Source of the DNA: Frankia sp. AiPa1
Lineage (GTDB): Bacteria; Actinomycetota; Actinomycetes; Frankiales; Frankiaceae
Assembly (NCBI RefSeq): GCF_023243075.1
Contig: NZ_JALKFZ020000142.1
Coordinates: 1 to 64,000 of the forward strand
DNA length: 64,000 nucleotides
Direction of reading: 5' to 3'
Both the position numbers and the translations under genes were made by a program. Positions within the stretch are counted from its first letter, which is position 1. Each line of letters opens with the position of its first letter. The notes under the pieces were generated by a model that was not told the DNA's origin, did not search any database, and saw nothing but the letters and a program-made list of their open reading frames with translations. This document shows positions 26,369 through 35,191 of the stretch, piece after piece.

Positions 26369-27262
26369 ATGCTCGAACTGGCGGTCCTGGCCCTCCTGTC
26401 CGAGAGCTCGATGCACGGCTATGAGCTGCGCAAACGGCTCGCCGCCCTGCTGGGCGCGTTCCACCGGTTCAGCTACGGCTCGCTCTACCCCTGCCTGCGC
26501 CGCCTCGCCGACGCCGGGTATGTGACCGCCGACGACGTCGTCGCGTCGACCCGGCTGGGCGGGCGCAGCCGGGTCGTCTACACGCTCACGGGTGAGGGCA
26601 AGGAGAAGCTCGCCGAGCTGCTCGGTGAGGGCGGGCCGTCCTCCTGGGAGGACGAGATGTTCGGCGTGCGGTTCGCCTTCTTCGCGAAGACGGACGCCGA
26701 CGTCCGCCTTCGCATCTTGGAGGGCCGCCGCGGTCGTCTCGAGGAGCGCCGAGAGAAGGTCCGCTCGGCGCTGAGCCGGACCGTCGAACGTTTCGACAGC
26801 TACACCCTCGAGCTGCAGCGCCACGGCCTGGAATCCGTGGAGCGCGAGGTTCGGTGGCTCAACGAGCTGATCGAGACGGAGCGGGCCGCAGCCCCGGTAG
26901 CCACGGCAGGCCCACAGTTGTCCACAGCATTCACCGAGTTGTCCACAGCTTCGTCCACAGGTCCGGCGTCGGTGGCTGACGACCCGGCCGAAAGGCCGCG
27001 GTCAGGATCCACCAGCCGGGCGGGCGCCTCCTCGTCCACCCGGCAGCCGCCGGCCGCGGGGTCCGCGCCACGGCGGCGGCGGCGGGCAGCACCCCACGCC
27101 GAGGTCGCCGCGCAGGCCGGCCCCGGCCCGCGAGCCGATGCCGATGCGCACCCGCCCTCTGTGGCTGGCAGTGGCGGCATCGGTGCCGAACCGTCCGTTG
27201 CGGAGCTGACCGCTACGGATCTGACCCGCCCCAGCCCGGACGACGAGGTTCCGGCCGGATAG
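26369..27262 (+). CDS. PadR-family transcriptional regulator
   Basis: This 297-residue protein starts at ATG 26369 with AAGGAGG seven bases upstream. Residues 1-85 form the PadR winged helix ([56 protein letters not shown]), followed by a helical dimerisation domain to about residue 175 ([18 protein letters not shown]). The C-terminal 120 residues are Ala/Ser/Pro-rich and disordered-looking. A homologue sits beside ino1 in Mycobacterium and Streptomyces. The ligand and targets are unknown; its own promoter and ino1 are candidates. Three DnaA-box-like sequences are embedded in the linker coding sequence (26918-26959). Confidence 0.9.
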   Translation: MLELAVLALLSESSMHGYELRKRLAALLGAFHRFSYGSLYPCLRRLADAGYVTADDVVASTRLGGRSRVVYTLTGEGKEKLAELLGEGGPSSWEDEMFGVRFAFFAKTDADVRLRILEGRRGRLEERREKVRSALSRTVERFDSYTLELQRHGLESVEREVRWLNELIETERAAAPVATAGPQLSTAFTELSTASSTGPASVADDPAERPRSGSTSRAGASSSTRQPPAAGSAPRRRRRAAPHAEVAAQAGPGPRADADAHPPSVAGSGGIGAEPSVAELTATDLTRPSPDDEVPAG

Positions 27263-27387
27263 TCCGCATCACCCCGCGGTGGGCACCGGGGCCGGTTCGG
27301 TCCACCGGATCCGGGCGACACCGTGGCGGACAGTCATGCCCAGATTTTCCCACATCCACAGAAATCATGCTAAAGGAGCAGACCGTC

Positions 27388-28461
27388 ATGGGTTCGGTAC
27401 GTGTCGCCATCGTCGGCGTGGGTAACTGCGCAGCCTCGCTGGTCCAGGGGGTCGAGTACTACCGCGGCGCCGACCCGTCGACGCGGGTCCCCGGGCTGAT
27501 GCACGTCCAGCTGGGCGATTACCACGTCTCCGACCTGAGCTTCGTCGCCGCGTTCGACGTGGACGCGAAGAAGGTCGGCCGCGACCTGTCCGAGGCCATC
27601 GTCGCCAGCGAGAACAACACCATCAAGATCGCTGATGTGCCCCCGCTCGGCATCACCGTCTCCCGCGGCCACACCCTGGACGGCCTGGGCCGCTACTACC
27701 GCGAGACGATCGAGGAGTCCGACGAGGCCCCGGTCGACGTCATCGCGACCCTGCGTGAGACCCGCGCCGACGTGCTGGTCTGCTACCTGCCGGTCGGCTC
27801 CGAGGACGCCGCGAAGTTCTACGCACAGTGCGCCATCGAGGCCGGCGTCGGCTTCGTGAACTGCCTGCCGGTGTTCATCGCCGGGGTGCCCGAGTGGGCG
27901 GAGAAGTTCCGCGCGGCCGGCGTGCCGATCGTCGGTGACGACATCAAGTCGCAGGTCGGCGCGACCATCACCCACCGGGTGCTGGCCAAGCTGTTCGAGG
28001 ACCGCGGCGTCGTCCTGGACCGCACCATGCAGCTCAACGTCGGTGGCAACATGGACTTCAAGAACATGCTCGAGCGCGAGCGGCTGGAGTCCAAGAAGAT
28101 CTCCAAGACCCAGGCCGTCACCTCGCAGGTCTCCCACGACCTCGGCAAGGACAACGTTCACATCGGCCCGTCCGACTACGTTGCCTGGCTCGACGACCGC
28201 AAGTGGGCCTACGTCCGCCTCGAGGGCCGGGCGTTCGGCGACGTGCCGCTGAACCTGGAGTACAAGCTCGAGGTCTGGGACTCCCCCAACAGTGCCGGTG
28301 TGGTCATCGACGCGGTGCGCTGCGCCAAGATCGCACTCGACCGGGGTGTCGGCGGCCCGATTCTGTCGGCCTCGTCGTACTTCATGAAGTCGCCGCCGGA
28401 GCAGTACCGCGACAGCGAGGCCCACGACAAGGTCGAGGCCTTCATCCGCGGCGAGGCCTGA
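27388..28461 (+). CDS. ino1: Inositol-3-phosphate synthase
   Basis: This enzyme converts glucose 6-phosphate to 1L-myo-inositol 1-phosphate with NAD, feeding phosphatidylinositol and mycothiol synthesis. The 357-residue protein starts at ATG 27388 (AAAGGAG at 27372-27378) and begins [21 protein letters not shown], the NAD-binding Rossmann motif. Conserved blocks include [40 protein letters not shown] and [18 protein letters not shown]. Length is typical of the actinobacterial type. It lies 125 bp after padR on the same strand. Together with egtABCD and trxBA it suggests this chromosome invests in several thiol systems. Confidence 0.96.
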   Translation: MGSVRVAIVGVGNCAASLVQGVEYYRGADPSTRVPGLMHVQLGDYHVSDLSFVAAFDVDAKKVGRDLSEAIVASENNTIKIADVPPLGITVSRGHTLDGLGRYYRETIEESDEAPVDVIATLRETRADVLVCYLPVGSEDAAKFYAQCAIEAGVGFVNCLPVFIAGVPEWAEKFRAAGVPIVGDDIKSQVGATITHRVLAKLFEDRGVVLDRTMQLNVGGNMDFKNMLERERLESKKISKTQAVTSQVSHDLGKDNVHIGPSDYVAWLDDRKWAYVRLEGRAFGDVPLNLEYKLEVWDSPNSAGVVIDAVRCAKIALDRGVGGPILSASSYFMKSPPEQYRDSEAHDKVEAFIRGEA

Positions 28462-28653
28462 CCGGGCAGGCACGGCACTGCGGGCACCACCCTGGCCGAG
28501 GCCCCGGGTGGATTCCACCAGCACGGACGGCGTTCGCGCGGTCAGGCCACGGCCGGCCGTCGCCCCAACGGGTGACGGCCGGCCGTCCGCGAGCGCGGGT
28601 CGTCCACGGTTCGCGTCGTCCCCTCCGGTGCCACGCTGTCGATCGAAGGGCCC

Positions 28654-28659
28654 TAGGCT
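28654..28659 (+). promoter_or_regulatory. -10 element of a probable leaderless promoter (MFS gene)
   Basis: TAGGCT is followed by exactly seven bases and then GTG 28667. This TANNNT-N7-RTG layout is the signature of leaderless transcripts in actinobacteria and supports that start codon; no ribosome binding site is visible. Confidence 0.6.
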
Positions 28660-28666
28660 GGCAGGC

Positions 28667-30043
28667 GTGGGAAGATCGGCGAACCTCCGAGCGCTGCTGG
28701 GTGGCCGTGGGTTCCGCATGCTGTACGCGGCCCGGCTCACCTCCCAGGCCGCCGACGGAGTCTTCCAGGCAAGTCTGGTCAGCTATGTACTGTTCTCCCC
28801 CGAGCGGGCGACGTCCGCGGGGGCGCTGGCGGCATCACTCGCGGTCGTCGTCCTGCCGTTCAGCGTGGTCGGGCCGTTCGCCGGCATCGTGCTGGATCGG
28901 GTCTCCCGCCAGCGGGTGCTGGTGGTCTGTTCGGTCGCCCGGATGCTGCTCATGGGCGTCCTCGTCGTCCTCATCGCCCTGGGCCGCACGGGTGTCGACT
29001 TCTACGCGGTGGCGCTGGCCTCGGTGAGCGTGAACCGTTTCGTCCTGTCCGCCCTGTCCGCGGGGCTTCCCGTCGTCGTCGACGTCAGGCGGCTGGTGGG
29101 GGCGAACGCGCTCTCCGTCACCTCCGGTACTGTCGCCACGCTCGTCGGCGCCGGAATCGGCAGCGGCCTGCGGGGCCTGGCTGGCGGCGACGACCCCGCG
29201 GTCGCACTGGTGGCAGCCCTCGCCGCCCTCGCCTACCTGCTGGCCGCCGTCACGGCGAGCCGCTCGTCGCGCACGGCGTTCGGCCCACTGGTCACCGTGC
29301 CCTGGCAGGGCGCGTGGGAGCAGGCCACCGAGGTTCTCGCCGACCTGTCGGACGGCGCGCGTCACCTCGCCGGCCACGGCCCGGCCCGCCGCGCGCTCGG
29401 TGCCCTGACCGCGTCCCGGGCGGCCTACGGACTGGTCCTGGTGATGACGGTGCTGCTCTACCGCAACTACTTCACTGGCAGCACCAGCGGGCTCAGCGGG
29501 CTCGCCGCGGTCGTCGCGGCCAGCGGGGTCGGCACCATCACCGCCGCCGTGGTCACCCCGAGGGCCACAGCGCGGATGCCGAAGTCGAGCTGGCTCGCGC
29601 TCACCCTGCTCTTCGGTGGGATCGTCGAGGTCGTGCTCGGGCTGTCGTTCTCCTCCGTGCTGCTCATCGTCGCCGGTGCGCTGATCGGCTTCTCCGCCCA
29701 GGCCAGCAAGATCTGCGTCGACACGATCGTCCAGGAGCAGACCGCCGACGCCTACCGCGGCCGGGCGTTCTCGCTCTACGACCTGTTGTTCAACGTCGCG
29801 TTCGTGGCCGCGGCGGCGGTCGCCGCCGTGCTGCTGCCGGACAGCGGGCATTCGCCGGCCGTGGTCATCATCGCGGGACTGGGTTACGCGCTGGCCGGCG
29901 TGGTCTACTACCGCGCGGCCCTTCGCCACCCCGAGGACCGCGTCATCCATGCCATCGGCGCCCCACCCCCCGTTCCCGCGGGCCTCGCACCGGCCGAGTT
30001 CCCGACCGACGATCGCCCGGCCACGCCCGTGCCACCAGCCTGA
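28667..30043 (+). CDS. MFS transporter
   Basis: This protein of about 458 residues has roughly twelve hydrophobic segments. The loop after segment 2 reads GIVLDRVSRQRVLVVCSVAR, the major-facilitator cytoplasmic loop motif (usually GxLaDrxGrk). A second-half equivalent (TIVQEQTADAYRGRAFSLYD) is present. It resembles the MFS group annotated near pcnA and ino1 in other actinobacteria; the substrate is unknown. I prefer GTG 28667, 53 codons into the longest frame, because of the leaderless promoter and because GRSANLRALLGGRGFRMLYA is a normal MFS N-terminus. It converges with pcnA, with 61 bp between. Confidence 0.88.
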   Translation: MGRSANLRALLGGRGFRMLYAARLTSQAADGVFQASLVSYVLFSPERATSAGALAASLAVVVLPFSVVGPFAGIVLDRVSRQRVLVVCSVARMLLMGVLVVLIALGRTGVDFYAVALASVSVNRFVLSALSAGLPVVVDVRRLVGANALSVTSGTVATLVGAGIGSGLRGLAGGDDPAVALVAALAALAYLLAAVTASRSSRTAFGPLVTVPWQGAWEQATEVLADLSDGARHLAGHGPARRALGALTASRAAYGLVLVMTVLLYRNYFTGSTSGLSGLAAVVAASGVGTITAAVVTPRATARMPKSSWLALTLLFGGIVEVVLGLSFSSVLLIVAGALIGFSAQASKICVDTIVQEQTADAYRGRAFSLYDLLFNVAFVAAAAVAAVLLPDSGHSPAVVIIAGLGYALAGVVYYRAALRHPEDRVIHAIGAPPPVPAGLAPAEFPTDDRPATPVPPA

Positions 30044-30104
30044 CCGCCGACCGCCGACCGCGCCGAGTTCGTGACCATCCCTCAGGCTCTGGGCGCGGGC
30101 GCGA

Positions 30105-31688
30105 TCACTCGCCGGAGCCGGGGATCGGCACCTCGTGCTCGCGGGCCCAGCGCAGCAGCTCCGCCTCGGCGGCCTCCCGTCCGACCAGCCCGCGCTCGAA
30201 CCGGAACTCCAGCATGTGCGCCCGTGCCTGCCCGACCAGCCGCGACGGCGAAAGCCCGAGCAGGGTCATGATGTCGTCCCCGGACAGCTCCGGACGGATC
30301 GCCGCGATCTCCTCGCGCGCGGCGAGCTCCGCGATCCGCTCCTCGAGCGAATCGTAGGTACGGGCGAGCACCGCCGCCTTGCGCCGGTTGCGGGTTGTGC
30401 AGTCCGAGCGCACCAGCTTGTGCAGCTGGGAGAGCAGGGGGCCGGCATCGTGCACGTAACGGCGTACCGCCGCGTCCGTCCAGTCGCCACTGCCGTAGCC
30501 GTGGAACCGAAGGTGAAGGTAGACCAGGTGGCAGATCGCGTCGGTGACGTCCTTGGGGAAACGCAGTGCGGCCAGCCGGCGGCGTGCCATGTCGCGTCCG
30601 ACGACCTCGTGGTGGTGGAACGACACCCGTCCGCCGGGGATGTGCCGGCGGGTGCGCGGCTTGCCGATGTCGTGCAGCAGCGCCGCCCAGCGCAGCACCT
30701 CGTCCGGCCGGCCGGGCTCCTCGAGCGCCATCGCCTGGCGCAGCACGGTCATGGTGTGTGCGTAGACGTCCTTGTGCTGGTGGTGCTCGTCGATCTCCAT
30801 CCGCATCGCCGCCACCTCAGGCAGGACGATCTCGGCGATGCCGACGTCGATGAGCCGCTCGAGGCCGGCCACCGGGTCGGGGGCGAGGATGAGCTTGCGC
30901 AGCTCGTCGCGGATCCGCTCAGGCGAGACGATCGCGAGGCGCTGCGTCCGCGAGCGCATCGCCTCGACCAGCTCCGGCACCGGAGTCAGCCCCAGGGACG
31001 CCTCGAACCGCGCCGCCCGCAGGATGCGCAGCGGGTCGTCGTCGAAGGACGCCTCGGGGCTCGCTGGGGTGCGCAGCACGCCACGAGCGAGATCGGCCAT
31101 CCCGCCGAACAGGTCGACGAAGTCGTGTTCGGGTACCGAGACCGCCATCGCGTTGACGGTGAAGTCCCGTCGGGACAGGTCCACCTCAAGACTGTCACCA
31201 TAGGTGACGGCCGGATTACGTGAGCTGCGGTCGTAGGCTTCGCTGCGGTAGGTGGTGATCTCGAAGCGCAGGCCGCGCCTGGCCAGCCCCACCGTGCCGA
31301 AGGCGATCCCGGCGTTCCAGGTGGCCTCCGCCCATCCCCGGGTGATCTCCAGGACCCGCTCCGGCCGCGCATCGGTCGCGAAGTCGAGGTCCGCCGGTGT
31401 CTGGGGACGGGCCTGGGTCGGCAGCAGCGGCGACGATGCCTGGCTGATCGGCGTCCCGGCTGACGGCGCCCGGTCACCGTCACCACCGGCGGAGCCGGAA
31501 CCTGTACCTGTACCGATGCTCGGCCGGCCCAGCAGGGCGTCACGCACTGAGCCGCCGACCAGATGCAGCCGGTACCCGTGGTCGGCGAACACCCGCCCGA
31601 GCTCGTCGGCGGCCGCCGGCACCCTCAGCAGCTCACTCACCACCCGTTCGGCCGAGTCCCGCGGGTTGTCCAGACTGATCACTGACAC
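30105..31688 (-). CDS. pcnA: CCA tRNA nucleotidyltransferase
   Basis: This enzyme adds or repairs the CCA end of tRNAs. The 527-residue protein has the nucleotidyltransferase head (HLVGGSVRDALLGR near residue 42, DLDFATDARPERVLEI, RRDFTVNAMAVS), the RNA-binding neck (DDDPLRILRAARF) and a C-terminal HD domain (LRWAALLHDIGKPRTR, then SFHHHEVVGRDMARRR). A Gly/Ser/Pro-rich insertion of about 37 residues splits GGSVRD from the catalytic DLD, between two adjacent strands of the active site, which is unusual. The neighbour nudix gene is divergent, matching the pcnA/Nudix/DUF6049/murJ arrangement of Mycobacterium and Streptomyces. Confidence 0.95.
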   Translation of the reverse strand: MSVISLDNPRDSAERVVSELLRVPAAADELGRVFADHGYRLHLVGGSVRDALLGRPSIGTGTGSGSAGGDGDRAPSAGTPISQASSPLLPTQARPQTPADLDFATDARPERVLEITRGWAEATWNAGIAFGTVGLARRGLRFEITTYRSEAYDRSSRNPAVTYGDSLEVDLSRRDFTVNAMAVSVPEHDFVDLFGGMADLARGVLRTPASPEASFDDDPLRILRAARFEASLGLTPVPELVEAMRSRTQRLAIVSPERIRDELRKLILAPDPVAGLERLIDVGIAEIVLPEVAAMRMEIDEHHQHKDVYAHTMTVLRQAMALEEPGRPDEVLRWAALLHDIGKPRTRRHIPGGRVSFHHHEVVGRDMARRRLAALRFPKDVTDAICHLVYLHLRFHGYGSGDWTDAAVRRYVHDAGPLLSQLHKLVRSDCTTRNRRKAAVLARTYDSLEERIAELAAREEIAAIRPELSGDDIMTLLGLSPSRLVGQARAHMLEFRFERGLVGREAAEAELLRWAREHEVPIPGSGE

Positions 31689-31936
31689 ACCAACAGGTTA
31701 CGGGTTCGGCCGCGGTGATCCCGGCCATGGACGGTGCCGGACCGAGGCGCCGGGGGACGAAGGGTGCCCGTCAGCCCCGCCCACCCTCCCGCGCCGCCGC
31801 GGCACTGCTCCCGCCGCGTCCGCAGCCTCTTTTTCCACGACTTGTGCCACCAGGATTCCGCCGCCGTTCCACGCCTCGCCAGCGCCCGAAGCCGGGCGTT
31901 CCGGGCACACAGCCCGGCTCGACGGCGGCAGCCTCG

Positions 31937-31942
31937 TACGAT
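31937..31942 (+). promoter_or_regulatory. -10 element of a probable leaderless promoter (Nudix gene)
   Basis: TACGAT lies exactly seven bases before ATG 31950 and no ribosome binding site is present. It is the same TANNNT-N7-RTG arrangement as at 28654. Confidence 0.6.
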
Positions 31943-31949
31943 CAAACGC

Positions 31950-32420
31950 ATGCCGCCTCCGAGCTCCGCCACCGGCCATGCCCGGCTGCGCAGGGTAGAG
32001 GAGACCTCCGCGGGCGGCCTCATCCTCGACCAGCGTTCCACGGATGCCTACGCGGCGCTGATCGGCCGGCGCGACCGGTCCGGTCGGATGCTCTGGTCGC
32101 TGCCGAAGGGGCACATCGAGCCCGGTGAGACGGTCGAGCAGGCCGCGGTCCGCGAGGTAAGCGAGGAGACGGGGCTGACCGGCCGGGTGCTGGGCCCACT
32201 GGGCACGATCGACTTCTGGTTCGTCGCCGGAGGGACGCGCATCCACAAGACGGTGCACCACTTCCTCCTGCTGCGCCTGGTCGGCACGCTCTCGGACGAG
32301 GATGTCGAGGTCGATGCCGTCGCCTGGGTACCCCTGATCGAGGTCGCCGACCGGCTGGCCTATGCCGACGAGCGACGTCTACTCAACGAGGTCCCGGTCG
32401 TACTGGCCGCGACGGCATGA
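31950..32420 (+). CDS. Nudix hydrolase
   Basis: This 156-residue protein contains the complete Nudix box [23 protein letters not shown] (about residues 50-72, pattern GX5EX7REXXEEXGX), which binds metal and cleaves nucleoside diphosphate-X bonds. The flanking [12 protein letters not shown] is typical of MutT4-like proteins next to pcnA. The start at ATG 31950 is supported by the leaderless promoter. The stop codon overlaps the DUF6049 gene start (ATGA, 32417-32420), so this Nudix gene begins a coupled operon with DUF6049 and murJ. The substrate is unknown. Confidence 0.93.
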   Translation: MPPPSSATGHARLRRVEETSAGGLILDQRSTDAYAALIGRRDRSGRMLWSLPKGHIEPGETVEQAAVREVSEETGLTGRVLGPLGTIDFWFVAGGTRIHKTVHHFLLLRLVGTLSDEDVEVDAVAWVPLIEVADRLAYADERRLLNEVPVVLAATA

Positions 32421-35191
32421 CGGTCCGCACGGCGAACTCCGGCCCGGAGCCCTTCGCCAGCGTACGGTCCTTCGCCGGGCTGCTCGCCGTGACGCTGTTC
32501 GTCATCACCGTGCTTGTCCAGCTGTTCCCGGTGGCACCGGCACTGCGCCGGGTACCTGGTTTCGGCGCTGCCGGCGGCGCCGAAACCGCGGCGGCGCCGA
32601 GCACGGCGGGCACGGGCCAGAGCGCCACGCCGGGCTATTCATCCACAGGAATCTCCGGGGCATCCCCAGCTTCATCCACAGGACAATCAGGTGGTTCTGT
32701 CTCTTCCCAGCCGATAGCGGCAAGGTCTTCTTCCTCGGACCCGGCAAACCCGATCACGATCACGATCACCCAGGTGACCGAGCCGGCCGCGGGCACCTCC
32801 ACCGTCTCGGTGTCGGGCACACTCGCCACCTCGTCCACCGAGCCGATCAGCGACCTGTGGATGAGCATCTCGCTCGGCACGGCACCCGTGGTGTCTCGCG
32901 GGCAGCTGGCCGTCCTCGCCGACCAGCCCGGTGCCGCGTCCCAGCGCGTCTACCGCAAGTTGACGCTGCCCAGCGGGGACTCCGTCCAGCGGCTGACCGA
33001 TCTACCCATCGGCGGCGCGAGCCCGGTTCCGTTCGAGATCACCGGGAATCTGGGCAACACCGCGGCGACGAACGTCGCGGTGTATCCCGTGCGGATCCAG
33101 ATCAGCGGCACCATCGCGGCCCGGGCGGTGTCCGCCGCCGCCTACTCCTTCGTCGTACGCTCTCCGGTCTCGGTAACCCGCACTCCGGTCGCCGTCGTCG
33201 TGCCCATCGCCGATCGCCCTCGGCTGCGCTCGGACGGACTGCTCACGGACAACGAGCTCGCCAGCGAGGTGGCCCCGCAGGGAAGGCTGTCCCGGCTGCT
33301 GGACGCGGCGGCCCGCCCGCCGGTCACCCTCGCAGTCGACCCGACACTGCTCCAGGAACTCATGATCATGAGTAGTCGGACAGGGTACAGCTTCGCCAGC
33401 CCCGGGACCACGGCCGGCGTGGCAGCCCCGAGGAGCACCGACGCGATCAGCTTCCTGTCCAGGCTGGTGGTCTACGCCGCGAACGGTGGCAACGTGATCG
33501 CTCTGCCGTACGGCGACGCGGATCTGACCAGCCTGGTCCACGCCCAGAAACTGGACATGGTGAAGTACGCCGTCAACACTGGCCAGGTTGTGTTGGCGGC
33601 GCAGTTGAAGCAGCCGGTCCGCGAGTCGGGATACGTTGTCTATCCGGTGGACGGCCGCGCCGACGCCACGACCGTGGACGTGCTGCGCCAGCTGGAGGCG
33701 GGGACCGTGGTGCTCAACGACCAGGTGCTCCCCGCACCCCGCAGCCTGAAGTACACACCAGCCGCGGCTGTCACCCTTTCCACCAGCGCCGGCACGATTC
33801 GGGCGCTGCGCGCCGACAGCACACTCAGCGCGCTCGCCACCGCCTATACTGGCCGGTCGGGTGATCCGAGCGCCGGTGCGCTGCTGGCCCGGTTCCAGGC
33901 GGAACTCGCGATGATCACCTCCGAGAACCCCACGGTGCGCCCCCAGGTCCTGGCGCTGCCCCGGGACTGGAACCCTTCGGGCTCCTGGGCGGAGCAGGTC
34001 CTCGGCGCGGTCAGCGGGACCGCGACCACGCCGAGCGCCCTCGACGACCCCGCGTTCACCGCCACCGCCCAGACCGCCACCCCGTCCGCCCAGCTCGTCT
34101 ACTCCACCGACGCACAGTCCGACACACAGTCCACCGACCTGCCCGCCGACTACCTGGACGCCGTCAGCGGCGTGCGTAGCGAGGCGCAGGCGCTCGGCCC
34201 CGTGCTCTGCCCGCCACCCCGCGCGGCCCGCACCTGCGAGGGGGAGAAGGTCGACCCGATGAGCAACGCGCTCGTCACGGCGACCTCCGTCTGGTGGCGC
34301 GGAGCCGGCATGGGCGACGGCGTGTCCCTGAGCAATCAGGTGGACGGCGACGTCAGCGCGCTGCGCAACGGCATCAGGGTCGTCGCGTCCCGCAGCGTCA
34401 ACCTGACCAGCCGGCATGGCCTGGTCCCCCTGACGCTGGAGAACAACACCCGCTACGAGGTGACCGTGGTGCTGAAGTTCTCCGCGACCAACCAGGGACG
34501 GCTGCGCTCACCCGCCCGACAGGTCCGCACGCTTCCATCCGGGCAGAAGGCCCAGATCGAGTTCGAGGTCGACGCCGAGGGGGCGGGTACGTTCCCGCTG
34601 GAGATCGACCGGCTCAACCTCGCCGGCCAGCGGCTGTCCTCGGATCCGCCGGTCCGGGTGCTCGTGCGCTCGACCGTCTACGGCGTGATCGCCACCGGCA
34701 TCACCATCTTCGCCGTGAGCCTGCTGGGGCTGGCCGTCGTGCTGCGCCTCGTCCACCGGCTGCGTCCCGGCGCCCGCCGCCGCCCGGACGACCGGCCGCC
34801 GGACGCGGACCCCGGCCACCCCTCACCCCACGGGCACGATCCGGCTCCCACAAGTGAGCGGGATCATGGATACCTCGCGCGGGCGGGGTACGACCCAAGC
34901 CATGGGTACAGCACCGCCGCGGTGGACGATGCGGCACCCGTCCACGTTGCTGGGGACGGGCCGTTCGGAGCCGGGCAGGTCCGAGACGGTCGTCCCGAAG
35001 ACAGGCCGTTCGGAGCCGGACGTCCCCTGGATGGTCCCGTCGAGGGGGCATCCGAGGCAGCCCGGACGGACCGGCCTCGTCGTGAGGTCGGGGTGGTCCA
35101 CCACGGAGGCCCGGCTCACGTGATCCGCGCCGAGTCGCCGTTCGACGCGTCCGACCCTCCCCCGCCCCGTCACCGGCGGAGCGGCCCGTGA
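32417..35191 (+). CDS. DUF6049-type large exported membrane protein
   Basis: This 924-residue protein has a hydrophobic N-terminal helix (about residues 18-40, signal anchor), then about 700 extracytoplasmic residues with beta-rich Ig-like stretches, a second membrane helix (about 754-776, [20 protein letters not shown]) and a 140-residue disordered cytoplasmic tail. It sits between a Nudix gene and murJ exactly as Rv3909 does in M. tuberculosis (from memory), and its length and topology fit. The role is unknown, but its fixed place beside murJ suggests cell-envelope assembly. It overlaps neighbours by 4 bp on each side. Two TTCATCCACAGGA copies (32638 and 32671) lie in the linker after the first helix. 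Confidence 0.8.
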   Translation: MTVRTANSGPEPFASVRSFAGLLAVTLFVITVLVQLFPVAPALRRVPGFGAAGGAETAAAPSTAGTGQSATPGYSSTGISGASPASSTGQSGGSVSSQPIAARSSSSDPANPITITITQVTEPAAGTSTVSVSGTLATSSTEPISDLWMSISLGTAPVVSRGQLAVLADQPGAASQRVYRKLTLPSGDSVQRLTDLPIGGASPVPFEITGNLGNTAATNVAVYPVRIQISGTIAARAVSAAAYSFVVRSPVSVTRTPVAVVVPIADRPRLRSDGLLTDNELASEVAPQGRLSRLLDAAARPPVTLAVDPTLLQELMIMSSRTGYSFASPGTTAGVAAPRSTDAISFLSRLVVYAANGGNVIALPYGDADLTSLVHAQKLDMVKYAVNTGQVVLAAQLKQPVRESGYVVYPVDGRADATTVDVLRQLEAGTVVLNDQVLPAPRSLKYTPAAAVTLSTSAGTIRALRADSTLSALATAYTGRSGDPSAGALLARFQAELAMITSENPTVRPQVLALPRDWNPSGSWAEQVLGAVSGTATTPSALDDPAFTATAQTATPSAQLVYSTDAQSDTQSTDLPADYLDAVSGVRSEAQALGPVLCPPPRAARTCEGEKVDPMSNALVTATSVWWRGAGMGDGVSLSNQVDGDVSALRNGIRVVASRSVNLTSRHGLVPLTLENNTRYEVTVVLKFSATNQGRLRSPARQVRTLPSGQKAQIEFEVDAEGAGTFPLEIDRLNLAGQRLSSDPPVRVLVRSTVYGVIATGITIFAVSLLGLAVVLRLVHRLRPGARRRPDDRPPDADPGHPSPHGHDPAPTSERDHGYLARAGYDPSHGYSTAAVDDAAPVHVAGDGPFGAGQVRDGRPEDRPFGAGRPLDGPVEGASEAARTDRPRREVGVVHHGGPAHVIRAESPFDASDPPPPRHRRSGP

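Noticed and set aside
35100..35113. CACGTG in the DUF6049 gene as a parS site
   Set aside because: Flanks GGCT and ATCC do not fit; probably chance.
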